Shown here: positions 16,992 through 24,697 of the stretch, one piece after another
Position numbering within the stretch: position 1 is the stretch's first letter
How the letters are laid out: every line of letters starts with the position of its first letter
Origin: DASSWG01 sp041689995
GTDB lineage: Bacteria > Bacteroidota > Bacteroidia > Flavobacteriales > Flavobacteriaceae
DNA length: 48,995 bases
Direction: 5' to 3'
Assembly: GCA_041689995.1 (NCBI GenBank)
Contig: JBDNFD010000166.1
Span: forward strand, 1 to 48,995
Made by a program: the position numbers and the translations under genes
Notes under the pieces: model-generated
Told to the model about the DNA's origin: nothing
The model's database searches: none
The model's input: only the letters and a program-made list of their open reading frames with translations

Positions 16992-17648
16992 ATGAAAACA
17001 GCCATAATTTTAGGGGCAACCGGACTGACGGGCAACATACTTTTACATAAATTGTTATCGGATGATTATTATGGCAAGGTAATCATTTTCGGAAGAAGGA
17101 CAGTAGGGTTCGAACATCCAAAAATGGAAGAGAATTTGGTGGATTTGTTCGAATTGGAAAAACACAAAGAGCAATTCCACGCCAACGTCGTTTTCTGTTG
17201 CGTTGGAAGCACTCAAAAAAAGACACCAAATAAAAAGATATATCGAAAAGTGGATTATGGGATTCCGGTGACCGCCGCCAAATTATGCCAAGCAAACGGA
17301 ATCCGATTTTTTGAAGTGATTTCGGCAATTGGTGCCAATGCCAACAGCCGATTTTTTTATAACCGAATTAAAGGGGAAATGGAACTTGAAGTCATGGCAC
17401 AAAACATTCAAGATACTTACATTTTTCGCCCCTCATTAATTAGTGGAAAACGAAAAGAAAAGCGCCATTTTGAATTTTTCTGGAAACAAATCATGAAAAC
17501 CACTGATTTTTTAATGCTGGGACCTTTGAAAAAATTTAGGTCCATCCATCCAGAAACCATCGCAACAGCAATGTATTTTATTGCGAAAAACCGATACCGA
17601 AAAATGCTTATCAAATCGGAAGAAATCGAAGAAATTGCGAACGCATGA
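16992..17648 (+). CDS. NAD(P)-binding oxidoreductase (atypical SDR, HTATIP2-like)
   Basis: A 218-residue Rossmann-fold protein. The dinucleotide motif GATGLTGN is at residues 8-15, followed by FGRRTVGFEHPK, where arginines could favour NADP. A segment reading FEVISAIGANANSRFFYNRI provides the SxxxxxYxxxK-like arrangement of atypical SDRs of the HTATIP2/TIP30 type. No substrate can be assigned. It overlaps the CYTH gene by four bases (ATGA), which indicates translational coupling. Confidence 0.8.
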   Translation: MKTAIILGATGLTGNILLHKLLSDDYYGKVIIFGRRTVGFEHPKMEENLVDLFELEKHKEQFHANVVFCCVGSTQKKTPNKKIYRKVDYGIPVTAAKLCQANGIRFFEVISAIGANANSRFFYNRIKGEMELEVMAQNIQDTYIFRPSLISGKRKEKRHFEFFWKQIMKTTDFLMLGPLKKFRSIHPETIATAMYFIAKNRYRKMLIKSEEIEEIANA

Positions 17649-18112
17649 TCGAAATCGAACGAAAATTCCTGGTAAACTCTTCCATATACAAAAGTGCTGC
17701 CTTCCAAAAGTTGAAAATCCGACAAGGATATTTAAACTCCAATCCCGAACGCAGTGTTCGAATCCGGATACAAGACGAACTAGGTTTTATTACCATCAAG
17801 GGAAAAGCAAACAAAAGCGGTGTAGAACGTTTTGAATGGGAAAAAGAAATTCCTGCGGCAGAAGCCACTATTTTGCTGAATTTATGCGAACCTTCCTTGA
17901 TCGAAAAAAGCCGGTTTTTGGTGAAATTTGAAAACCATATTTTCGAAGTTGATGAATTTTCCGGGGAAAATCAAGGTTTGATTATGGCAGAAATAGAACT
18001 AAGATCAGAAGATGAAAAATTCTCAAAACCCGATTGGTTGGGACGTGAAGTTACTGGCGACGTGCGCTACTATAACTCTCATTTAAGTAAAATGCCGTTC
18101 ACGAAATGGTAG
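17645..18112 (+). CDS. CYTH domain protein (triphosphate tunnel metalloenzyme)
   Basis: A 155-residue protein with the diagnostic EIERKFLV signature at residues 2-9 and the alternating charged strands of the tunnel fold (RIRIQDELGFITIKGK, FEVDEFSGENQGL, AEIELRSEDE). Bacterial CYTH proteins hydrolyse inorganic triphosphate or related phosphoanhydrides with divalent metals; some are adenylate cyclases. Length is that of short triphosphatase-type members. Coupled to the upstream NAD(P)-binding gene. Confidence 0.9.
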   Translation: MIEIERKFLVNSSIYKSAAFQKLKIRQGYLNSNPERSVRIRIQDELGFITIKGKANKSGVERFEWEKEIPAAEATILLNLCEPSLIEKSRFLVKFENHIFEVDEFSGENQGLIMAEIELRSEDEKFSKPDWLGREVTGDVRYYNSHLSKMPFTKW

Positions 18113-18114
18113 CT

Positions 18115-18244
18115 TCTCGATACATTTTGTTTTCGTTTCCAACTCAAACAAAACACTCGAAGTGACGGTTCTTTAATGAATCATACGCTCGTCAGGTCGA
18201 GTGTTTTTCTTTTTTTTCCAAAAAAAAAGAAAAATGTATCGAGA
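18115..18244. repeat. long imperfect inverted repeat between convergent genes
   Basis: The left arm starts TCTCGATACATTTTG (18115) and ends CACTCGAAGTGACG (18167). The right arm (18190-18244) is its imperfect reverse complement, starting CGTCAGGTCGAGTG and ending ATGTATCGAGA, with a run of A and T tracts inside and a 22-base loop. Such 'TCTCGATACA...ACTCGA' elements are dispersed between genes in many Flavobacteriia. The location between convergent CYTH and YraN genes suits a bidirectional terminator or a small non-autonomous repeat. Confidence 0.75.
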
Positions 18245-18246
18245 CC

Positions 18247-18606
18247 CTAAAAATGCAAAAAAGCATCTTCCAAATGTTCAATCCGCGTGCCCAACTTATT
18301 TTTTACGATGGCGATGATATCAAATCGGACTTCCACGTTCAAGGCATTATCGGTTACATAGAAATCCACAGCCTTCACAAGTTGCTGTATTTGTTTGGGT
18401 TTCACAAATTCTTGTGGGTTGCCGAAATCAGCGGTACTGCGGGTTTTCACTTCCACAGCGCATAAAATATCACCTTTTTGGGCAATGATATCGACCTCTG
18501 CCTTTAAATGTCGGTAATTTCGGGCAGCAATGGAATAGCCATTTTTCAACAGAAAATCCACCGCCAGTTGTTCCCCTTTCTTTCCAAGATCATTGTGTTC
18601 GGCCAT
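18247..18606 (-). CDS. YraN family endonuclease-fold protein (UPF0102)
   Basis: A 119-residue protein with the restriction-endonuclease-like core: GEQLAVDFLLKNGY, the acidic AEVDII, then VEVKTRS (the ExK pair) and FGNPQEFVKPKQIQ. This matches UPF0102/YraN, a small Holliday-resolvase-like fold of uncertain function. Normal length. It is 35 bases downstream of the AhpD-like gene on the same strand. Confidence 0.93.
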   Translation of the reverse strand: MAEHNDLGKKGEQLAVDFLLKNGYSIAARNYRHLKAEVDIIAQKGDILCAVEVKTRSTADFGNPQEFVKPKQIQQLVKAVDFYVTDNALNVEVRFDIIAIVKNKLGTRIEHLEDAFLHF

Positions 18607-18641
18607 TTATTCGAGTTTAATATTCAGTTATAATATGCGGT

Positions 18642-19082
18642 CTATTTTTCAAAAAACATCTGTGAGGAAACGGCAATTCGGTTCCAAAAATTGATTTGTC
18701 CAATTTGTAAAATAATCTGTGCTATTTCATTTTCTGAAAAATGAGATGTGGCTTTTTCGAAGGTTTTTTCGGTCAATCCTGCTTCGGAAATCAATGTGAT
18801 TTCTTCGGTCATCGCCAATAAGGTTTTTTCTTTTTCATCGAACAACGGCGATTCTTTCCATGCACTCAGCGCAAAAATGCGGCGTTGTGTTTCGCCATAT
18901 TTCAGCGCGTCCACGGTGTGCATTTCCAAGCAATATGCACAGTGGTTAATTTGGGAAGCTCGTATTTTAATGAGTTCCAATAGCATTTTGTCCAAGCCGC
19001 AAGAAGTTAGATATTTTTCCATCTCCAAAAGCGCTTTATAGGCTTTGGGTTCTAATTTTCCGATGTTGAGGCGTTGTTTCAT
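18642..19082 (-). CDS. carboxymuconolactone decarboxylase / AhpD-like protein
   Basis: A 146-residue all-helical protein with the AhpD core motif HCAYCLEMH (Cys48, Cys51, His55), the disulfide and proton-relay set of alkylhydroperoxidase-type members. It likely reduces organic peroxides or acts as a thiol antioxidant. Its start is two bases from the stop of the upstream S66 peptidase, so both are transcribed together. Confidence 0.9.
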   Translation of the reverse strand: MKQRLNIGKLEPKAYKALLEMEKYLTSCGLDKMLLELIKIRASQINHCAYCLEMHTVDALKYGETQRRIFALSAWKESPLFDEKEKTLLAMTEEITLISEAGLTEKTFEKATSHFSENEIAQIILQIGQINFWNRIAVSSQMFFEK

Positions 19083-19084
19083 TT

Positions 19085-19984
19085 TTAAGATTTATAATGA
19101 ATTATTGTTTTTTCAGAAGTGACTTCCATGGAAATATCCCTTCCAAAAACCATAGCTTGATTGTCGTGAACATGCCCGGCGGGAAACCCGAAACAAACAG
19201 GGAAATCATATTCTTCCACGGTTTCCCAAATGATTTCTTCCGCAGTTTTTCCAAAAGGAATTTGGTTGTCGTTCATATCGCTCATTCCGCCGATGATCAA
19301 TCCACTGAGATTTTCGAATAGACCGTTGCGTTTCAAATTTTGCATCATGCGATCCACGTGGTATAAATATTCGTCCAAATCTTCCAAAAACAGGATTTTC
19401 TTTCGGGTAGAAATCGCCGAAGACGAGCCCAAAAGGGAATATAAAATCGATAGATTTCCACCGACGAGTTTGCCTTCACAAGTTCCAGTCTTATTTTTCG
19501 GTGAATAAGGAATTTCGTAGGAAACTGGTTTTCCAAAAAGAATATTTTTCAAGGTTTCGCGTGTCGCTTTAGACTTTTGGTCGATGTTGTGCGCAATTTG
19601 CCCATGAATGGATTCAGCTCTCAAAACATTCAACTGTGAATGCAAAACCGTCACATCTGAATACCCGATGATCCACTTCGGATTTCGGTCAAAATTCGAA
19701 AAATCCAATTTATCAATAATCCGAACCGTTCCATAACCACCACGCGCGCACCAAATTGCTTTAATTTCCGGATCGTCCAGCATTTTTTGAAAATCGGCGG
19801 TGCGCTCCTTGTCGTTCCCGGCGAATTGATGATCTTCCAAACCAATGCTTTTCCCGATTTTCACCTGAAAACCCCATGTTTTCAACAATGCTATTGCAGG
19901 TTGAATTTCGACTATTGAAATTTTACGTGCGGTGGAAAGTATGCCGACAGTATCATTTTTTTTAAGGGAAGGAATGTGGATCAT
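19085..19984 (-). CDS. S66 family LD-carboxypeptidase
   Basis: A 299-residue serine peptidase of the LdcA/MccF type. Key blocks are CARGGYGTVRIID, IGYSDVT with the nucleophile Ser109, GGNLSILYSLLGS, FLEDLDEY (catalytic Glu) and GFPAGHVHDN (catalytic His). LdcA members trim the terminal D-Ala from murein tetrapeptides during peptidoglycan recycling; MccF members cleave microcin C. The genomic context does not separate the two. A diverged copy of its first codons lies at 20824-20910. Confidence 0.9.
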   Translation of the reverse strand: MIHIPSLKKNDTVGILSTARKISIVEIQPAIALLKTWGFQVKIGKSIGLEDHQFAGNDKERTADFQKMLDDPEIKAIWCARGGYGTVRIIDKLDFSNFDRNPKWIIGYSDVTVLHSQLNVLRAESIHGQIAHNIDQKSKATRETLKNILFGKPVSYEIPYSPKNKTGTCEGKLVGGNLSILYSLLGSSSAISTRKKILFLEDLDEYLYHVDRMMQNLKRNGLFENLSGLIIGGMSDMNDNQIPFGKTAEEIIWETVEEYDFPVCFGFPAGHVHDNQAMVFGRDISMEVTSEKTIIHYKS

Positions 19985-19989
19985 TAAAC

Positions 19990-20433
19990 CTATAATTTCA
20001 TTTTTAATGTTTCAAAGAGCGTGTTTGTTTCAATAAATTTATCCCATTTTTTCAATCTCATCCCACGGATCAATGCTTTGTCTCCGGTCCAAAGTTTTCC
20101 TTTGATATGTTCAGCAAGAGCTACAAACGCCGTATCATCAATGTCCACATCCCGTGTTAATTTCAATGTGTCCAGGTAGATTTGTTTTGGGATCAATTTG
20201 ATATTTATAAACCTAATTTGTCGCGCAAACAATTCAAAAACCTTCTCAAACTCTTCATCGGAATAGCCCGAAATATGTTTTAATTTTTCCGAATGTTCTC
20301 TAATTTCCAACAAAAGAGTCTCTGTGGAGTAGAAATTGTATTTTTTTTTAGGGTGCAACAAAATAGTGGAAATTCGACTGTTCGTATAAAGCATGGCGCT
20401 AAAACCAATATTTGTATCCACTACAATTCTCAC
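19990..20433 (-). CDS. PIN domain toxin (putative toxin-antitoxin ribonuclease)
   Basis: A 147-residue PIN protein of the COG1569 type. Acidic active-site positions are visible in VVDTNI (Asp6), TRDVDIDDTAFVALAE and KLWTGDKALIRGM. PIN toxins are Mg-dependent RNases that cut specific RNAs. The gene start overlaps the stop of the small upstream gene by four bases (ATGA), the standard TA arrangement with antitoxin first. Confidence 0.85.
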   Translation of the reverse strand: MRIVVDTNIGFSAMLYTNSRISTILLHPKKKYNFYSTETLLLEIREHSEKLKHISGYSDEEFEKVFELFARQIRFINIKLIPKQIYLDTLKLTRDVDIDDTAFVALAEHIKGKLWTGDKALIRGMRLKKWDKFIETNTLFETLKMKL

Positions 20434-20633
20434 AATCCAAGTTCAGTTTTGGTTTTATTCCAACGTCCTTTTTTTATTTCTTTGACAAGATCGTCCACTT
20501 CTTCTTGTGTTGCTTTTGATTTTTTAGAAATTTCCTGAAAATCAAAAAGCTCAAGCAAATCTTGCAAATAATCGATACTATAATTGCCGGATATTCGAAA
20601 AACTACTTCATCTTTATTTCGCTCGATGATCAT
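20430..20633 (-). CDS. antitoxin partner of the PIN toxin
   Basis: A 67-residue acidic and helical protein, MIIERNKDEVVFRISGNYSI at the N-terminus and EEVDDLVKEIKKGRW at the C-terminus. Its size, position directly before a PIN gene and four-base overlap make it the likely antitoxin. The C-terminal VKEIKKGRW helix resembles toxin-binding tails of PIN antitoxins; no DNA-binding motif is obvious. Confidence 0.75.
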   Translation of the reverse strand: MIIERNKDEVVFRISGNYSIDYLQDLLELFDFQEISKKSKATQEEVDDLVKEIKKGRWNKTKTELGL

Positions 20634-20823
20634 AATGCTTTTTTCTCAAATATACCGTTTTTTTATCTTAACTAATGGATTTTCAATATAAATCTCCGTT
20701 CTTAAAACCTCATTATAGGCCAATTCTCCTAAAGAAACCAGACTTCACTTGTTTAAAACTAATTTTGATCACACTTAAATGATATCTGTTTCCAAAAAAA
20801 AGTGACGCCCGTGCCCACGAAAT

Positions 20824-20910
20824 TGATATTGCAGGTTGAATTTCTTCTATTGAAATTTTACGTGCCGTTGAAAGAATTCCAATTATTTCATTTTCTTTAA
20901 GAGTCAGCAT
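20824..20910 (-). pseudogene. remnant 5' end of a second S66 carboxypeptidase gene
   Basis: The minus strand from ATG 20910 encodes about 29 codons containing LKENEIIGILSTARKISIEE and IQPAI, matching the first 31 residues of the intact peptidase at 19984 (LKKNDTVGILSTARKISIVE, IQPAI). By eye 47 of 53 bases agree between 20828-20880 and 19893-19945. Homology ends abruptly, so this is an amputated gene head. The rest of 20634-21171 has no gene: a degenerate repeat of about 10 bases (20920-20970) and the metG promoter. Confidence 0.75.
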
Positions 20911-21143
20911 TTTGGTGATTTCAAGGTTATTTTCAGGATTTTCCAGTTTTTTAAGGTCTTTTAAGTTCTGTCTGATTTTCTCACAAAAAGAGCCACAAAG
21001 CATCTCAAGATTACGATGACCGAAAGTTACAAAAAAATAAAATTTGATAGCTTGGTTTCGGAATAATATGAAACTGGAAAACGATCCGAAACCACTGAAA
21101 CCGCTTTTCGAAATTTTCCAATCAAAGAACGGTTTCGAATTCT

Positions 21144-21151
21144 TATTTTTG
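21144..21151 (+). promoter_or_regulatory. -7 promoter element for metG
   Basis: TATTTTTG fits TAnnTTTG and lies 20 bases before the metG ATG. No clear TTG lies at the right spacing upstream. Confidence 0.4.
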
Positions 21152-21171
21152 CAAGCTAAAACCATTTTTAG

Positions 21172-23256
21172 ATGCCAGAAAGATATACCATTACCGCGGC
21201 TTTGCCCTACACGAATGGTCCGCTTCACATAGGTCATTTGGCAGGAGTTTACGTTCCGGCCGATATTTATGCGCGCTATTTGCGATTGCAGGGAAGAGAG
21301 GTTGCTTTTGTTTGTGGCAGCGATGAACATGGCGTTCCCATTACCATCAAAGCCATAAAAGAAGGTATTTCCCCGCAAGATGTTGTCGATAAATACCATA
21401 AAATTATTAAACAATCCTTTGCAGATTTCGGGATTTCCTTCGATAATTATTCGCGAACTACCGCAAAAATCCACCATGAAACTGCCTCCCAATTTTTCAA
21501 AGAATTATACGCAAACGGGAAATTCATTGAAGAAACCACCGAACAATTATATGATGAAAAAGCGAATCAATTTCTCGCGGACCGGTTCGTGACCGGCACC
21601 TGCCCAAAATGTGGCTATGAAGAAGCTTATGGCGATCAGTGCGAAAAATGCGGTAGTTCTTTGAACGCAACGGATTTGATCAATCCAAAATCAGCCATTA
21701 CTGGCGCAACGCCAACCTTGAAAAAAACAAAACATTGGTTTTTACCCTTAAATGAATATGAAGCTTGGCTGCGCGAATGGATTTTAAAAGGCCATAAAAA
21801 TGACTGGAAACCAAATGTATATGGACAGGTAAAATCTTGGATCGACGACGGTTTACGACCTCGAGCTGTCACCCGCGATTTAGATTGGGGAATTCCAATT
21901 CCGGTGGAAGGAGCCGAAGGAAAAGTGATGTACGTCTGGTTTGACGCACCGATCGGATATATTTCTTCCACAAAAGAATGGGCGGAACGCGAAGGAAAAA
22001 ATTGGGAACCTTTTTGGAAGGATAAAGAAACCAAATTGGTACAATTCATCGGAAAAGACAACATTGTTTTCCATTGCATCATTTTTCCGGCAATGTTGAA
22101 AGCTGAAGGAAGTTATATTCTGCCCGATAATGTTCCGGCCAATGAATTTTTAAACTTGGAAGGCCAAAAATTATCCACCTCTAAAAATTGGGCAGTTTGG
22201 CTGCACGAATATTTAGAAGATTTCCCCAATCAGCAAGATATTTTGCGCTACGTTTTGACGGCAAATGCTCCAGAAACCAAGGACAATGACTTCACATGGA
22301 GCGATTTCCAAGCGCGGAACAACAATGAATTGGTGGCGATTTTCGGGAACTTCATTAATCGTGTGGTGGTCCTGACCGATAAATATTACGGTGGAAAAGT
22401 TCCGAAACCCAACGAATTTTCCGAAACCGATAGACAGACCCTGGCCGAATTGAATGCTTATCCCGAAAAAATTGCTTCTTCCATTGAGCGCTATCGTTTT
22501 CGAGAAGCTCAATCTGAATTGATGAACGTCGCGCGTTTGGGAAACAAATATTTAGCGGATGAAGAACCGTGGAAAAAAATAAAAAATGACGAAGAGCGGG
22601 TGAAAACCATTATGTATATTGGTTTACAAATCGCTTCGAAACTGGCATTTCTGAGTGAACCTTTCTTGCCGTTCACTTCACAAAAGTTGAAAGATATGTT
22701 ACAGATTCCGTCGGATGAAACTGCTACAAACCTTTCTGGCACAACTGGAAAATCTTGGGACGATCTTTCCGGAAACAGTGCGCAACTTTCTGTGGGTCAT
22801 CAGATTGGGAAAGCCGAATTATTGTTTAGCAAAATCGAGGACGAACAAATTCAAAAGCAACTCGATAAATTAATCACTTCCAAAAAAGCCAATGAAATGG
22901 AAAACAAATCCGTGGCACCACAAAAACCCGTTACAAGTTTTGAAGATTTCTCAAAAATGGATTTCCGGGTTGGCACTATTGTGAAGGCAGAAAAAATGCC
23001 AAAAACAAAGAAGTTGATGCAACTAATAGTCGATACCGGGTTGGACCAACGTACAATAGTTTCCGGAATAGCGGAACATTTTAGCGCCGAAGAAATCATT
23101 GGGAAAAAGGTAACGATTTTGGTAAATTTGGCTCCTCGGAAATTGCGTGGGGTCGAAAGTGAAGGAATGATTTTAATGACCGAAAATTCGGAAGGAAAAT
23201 TGGTATTTTTAAATCCGGATGAAGACGGAGTTGAAAATGGAACTGTGATTTCTTGA
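21172..23256 (+). CDS. metG: methionine--tRNA ligase
   Basis: A 694-residue class I tRNA synthetase that charges tRNA-Met. The HIGH box HIGH is at residues 19-22 after PYTNGPL, a CPKC...CEKC zinc knuckle is at 144-160, and the KMSKS equivalent is KLSTS near residue 333. The C-terminal OB-fold tRNA-binding domain (FSKMDFRVGTIVKAEKMP...) is fused, as in many bacteria. Complete and normal in length. It converges with the hydroxyacid dehydrogenase gene over a shared terminator. Confidence 0.97.
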   Translation: MPERYTITAALPYTNGPLHIGHLAGVYVPADIYARYLRLQGREVAFVCGSDEHGVPITIKAIKEGISPQDVVDKYHKIIKQSFADFGISFDNYSRTTAKIHHETASQFFKELYANGKFIEETTEQLYDEKANQFLADRFVTGTCPKCGYEEAYGDQCEKCGSSLNATDLINPKSAITGATPTLKKTKHWFLPLNEYEAWLREWILKGHKNDWKPNVYGQVKSWIDDGLRPRAVTRDLDWGIPIPVEGAEGKVMYVWFDAPIGYISSTKEWAEREGKNWEPFWKDKETKLVQFIGKDNIVFHCIIFPAMLKAEGSYILPDNVPANEFLNLEGQKLSTSKNWAVWLHEYLEDFPNQQDILRYVLTANAPETKDNDFTWSDFQARNNNELVAIFGNFINRVVVLTDKYYGGKVPKPNEFSETDRQTLAELNAYPEKIASSIERYRFREAQSELMNVARLGNKYLADEEPWKKIKNDEERVKTIMYIGLQIASKLAFLSEPFLPFTSQKLKDMLQIPSDETATNLSGTTGKSWDDLSGNSAQLSVGHQIGKAELLFSKIEDEQIQKQLDKLITSKKANEMENKSVAPQKPVTSFEDFSKMDFRVGTIVKAEKMPKTKKLMQLIVDTGLDQRTIVSGIAEHFSAEEIIGKKVTILVNLAPRKLRGVESEGMILMTENSEGKLVFLNPDEDGVENGTVIS

Positions 23257-23267
23257 GAATTCATTAT

Positions 23268-23302
23268 TAAACCTAACAGGTTTTGAAAACCTGTTAGGTT
23301 TA
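23268..23302. terminator. bidirectional terminator between metG and the dehydrogenase gene
   Basis: TAAACCTAACAGGTTTT (23268-23284) pairs perfectly with its reverse complement at 23286-23302. It begins 12 bases after the metG stop and its far arm contains the TAA stop codon of the convergent minus-strand gene. This 'cctaacaggtttt' hairpin is a recurrent intergenic element in Flavobacteriia. Confidence 0.8.
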
Positions 23303-24250
23303 GGTTTTGTTCAATTTATATTTCGACACAATTTTATCCACGATAACTTGTGCCAGTTTTTCATGACTTTCGACGGTCCAGCCGGCGACGTGCGGGGAAA
23401 GCAATACATTTTCTGAATTGATCAAATATTGAAAAGCTTCTGGGGTTTCGGTGGCGTTGAAAAGCGTTTCAAAAGAAGATTTTTCATATTCCAAAACATC
23501 CAATCCCGCACCCAAAATTTTTCCAGATTTCAAGGCTTCCACCAAATCTTTCGTAACCACAGTTTTTCCGCGCGCCGTATTCAACAACCAAAAAGGGTTT
23601 TTAAACGAATTGATAAAATCCCGATCCACCATCTTAAAAGTCAATTTGGTTTGTGGTGTGTGCAAGCTCAATACGTGGATTTTTTCCATAAGTTCGTTTA
23701 AATCGACTTGTCGGGCATCTTGATTTTCCACATTTTCCTTTATATCATAACACAAAACTTTGCAATCGAAACCCCGCAGTTTTTTGGCAAAAGCCTTTCC
23801 CATATTGCCATAACCAATAATTCCGATGGTTTTTCCCTCTAATTCCGTTCCGCGGTTTCCTTCTCGGTTCCAAATTCCATTTCGAATTTCCCGATCTGCT
23901 TTGTTCAAATTATTAAATAGTGACAACAGCATTCCCAGCGCATGTTCGCCAACCGCATTCCGATTTCCTTCAGGTGCCGAAAACAATGTTATCCCTTTGC
24001 TTTCCGCATAATCTTGATCGATATTTTCCAATCCGGCACCAACACGTGCAATAAATTTCAAATTTTTAGCCTTATCCAAAAACGTTTTGTCAATACTGAT
24101 TCGGCTGCGGATGACAACGCCGTCAAATTCAGTAATTTTATTTTCTATACTTAATTTATCCGAAGAATAATCTTCCACATTTTGAAATCCATTTTCTTCC
24201 AATTGTTCGATCAATAAAGGATGGTTGCTGTCTAAGTGAAGGATTTTCAT
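23300..24250 (-). CDS. D-isomer 2-hydroxyacid dehydrogenase (SerA-like)
   Basis: A 316-residue NAD-dependent dehydrogenase. The Rossmann motif GIIGYGNMG is at 143-151, and the catalytic triad is Arg227 (NTARGK), Glu254 (GLDVLEYE) and His287 (SPHVAGWT). Family members oxidise D-3-phosphoglycerate or reduce 2-keto acids; no ACT or C-terminal regulatory domain follows, so the exact substrate is open. The thioesterase gene ends five bases upstream, so they share a transcript. Confidence 0.88.
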   Translation of the reverse strand: MKILHLDSNHPLLIEQLEENGFQNVEDYSSDKLSIENKITEFDGVVIRSRISIDKTFLDKAKNLKFIARVGAGLENIDQDYAESKGITLFSAPEGNRNAVGEHALGMLLSLFNNLNKADREIRNGIWNREGNRGTELEGKTIGIIGYGNMGKAFAKKLRGFDCKVLCYDIKENVENQDARQVDLNELMEKIHVLSLHTPQTKLTFKMVDRDFINSFKNPFWLLNTARGKTVVTKDLVEALKSGKILGAGLDVLEYEKSSFETLFNATETPEAFQYLINSENVLLSPHVAGWTVESHEKLAQVIVDKIVSKYKLNKT

Positions 24251-24255
24251 AGGAA

Positions 24256-24656
24256 TTATTCTTTAAAATAAGGCGCGGTGATTTCAGGTGTGATTCGAGT
24301 AGGTCGAAAATTTATCAAATCCATCAAACACCAAGTGGTTCGAGCTGCAGCAATTAATAAATTGTCCTTTTTTCGAATAATTTCGGTTCGTCGAACACTT
24401 TTCACGTTGCCGTGACCTTCGATCCAAGTTTTCAAAATCAGGCGTTCATTCTCAAATCCCGGGTGTTTATAGGTGATAAAATGATCCAAAACGACCAGCC
24501 CAATTTTTCCCGAATATTTTTTGGGGTTTTTTGTTTCCAATGTTTTTCGGCTACTTCTTGAACCCAATTCAAATAAAACACATTATTAACATGCCCAAAA
24601 TGATCGATGGCATTGTGTGGCACTGTAATTTCAAATTGAAAAGGAATCGGATCCAA
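24256..24656 (-). pseudogene. acyl-CoA thioesterase (4HBT hotdog), frameshifted
   Basis: From ATG 24656 the frame encodes IDHFGHVNNVFYLNWVQEVA and then IREKLGW before losing sense. Another frame takes up exactly there with VVLDHFITYKHPGFENERL, continues through VKSVRRTEIIRKKDNLLIAA and ends NFRPTRITPEI. Joined, they give a normal hotdog thioesterase of about 133 residues with the catalytic Asp in DHFGHVNN. Restoring one G (reverse-strand GGCTGGTCG to GGCTGGGTCG, forward position about 24495) repairs the gene. Either a real one-base deletion or a sequencing error in a G run. Confidence 0.8.
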
Positions 24657-24697
24657 AAATTATAATTTAGGTTGAAAGTCTAAAATTACGCAAAATC

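Noticed and set aside
20713..21492. 259-residue minus-strand ORF
   Set aside because: It runs through the start of metG in antisense and only its part at 20824-20910 is meaningful, as an S66 gene remnant.
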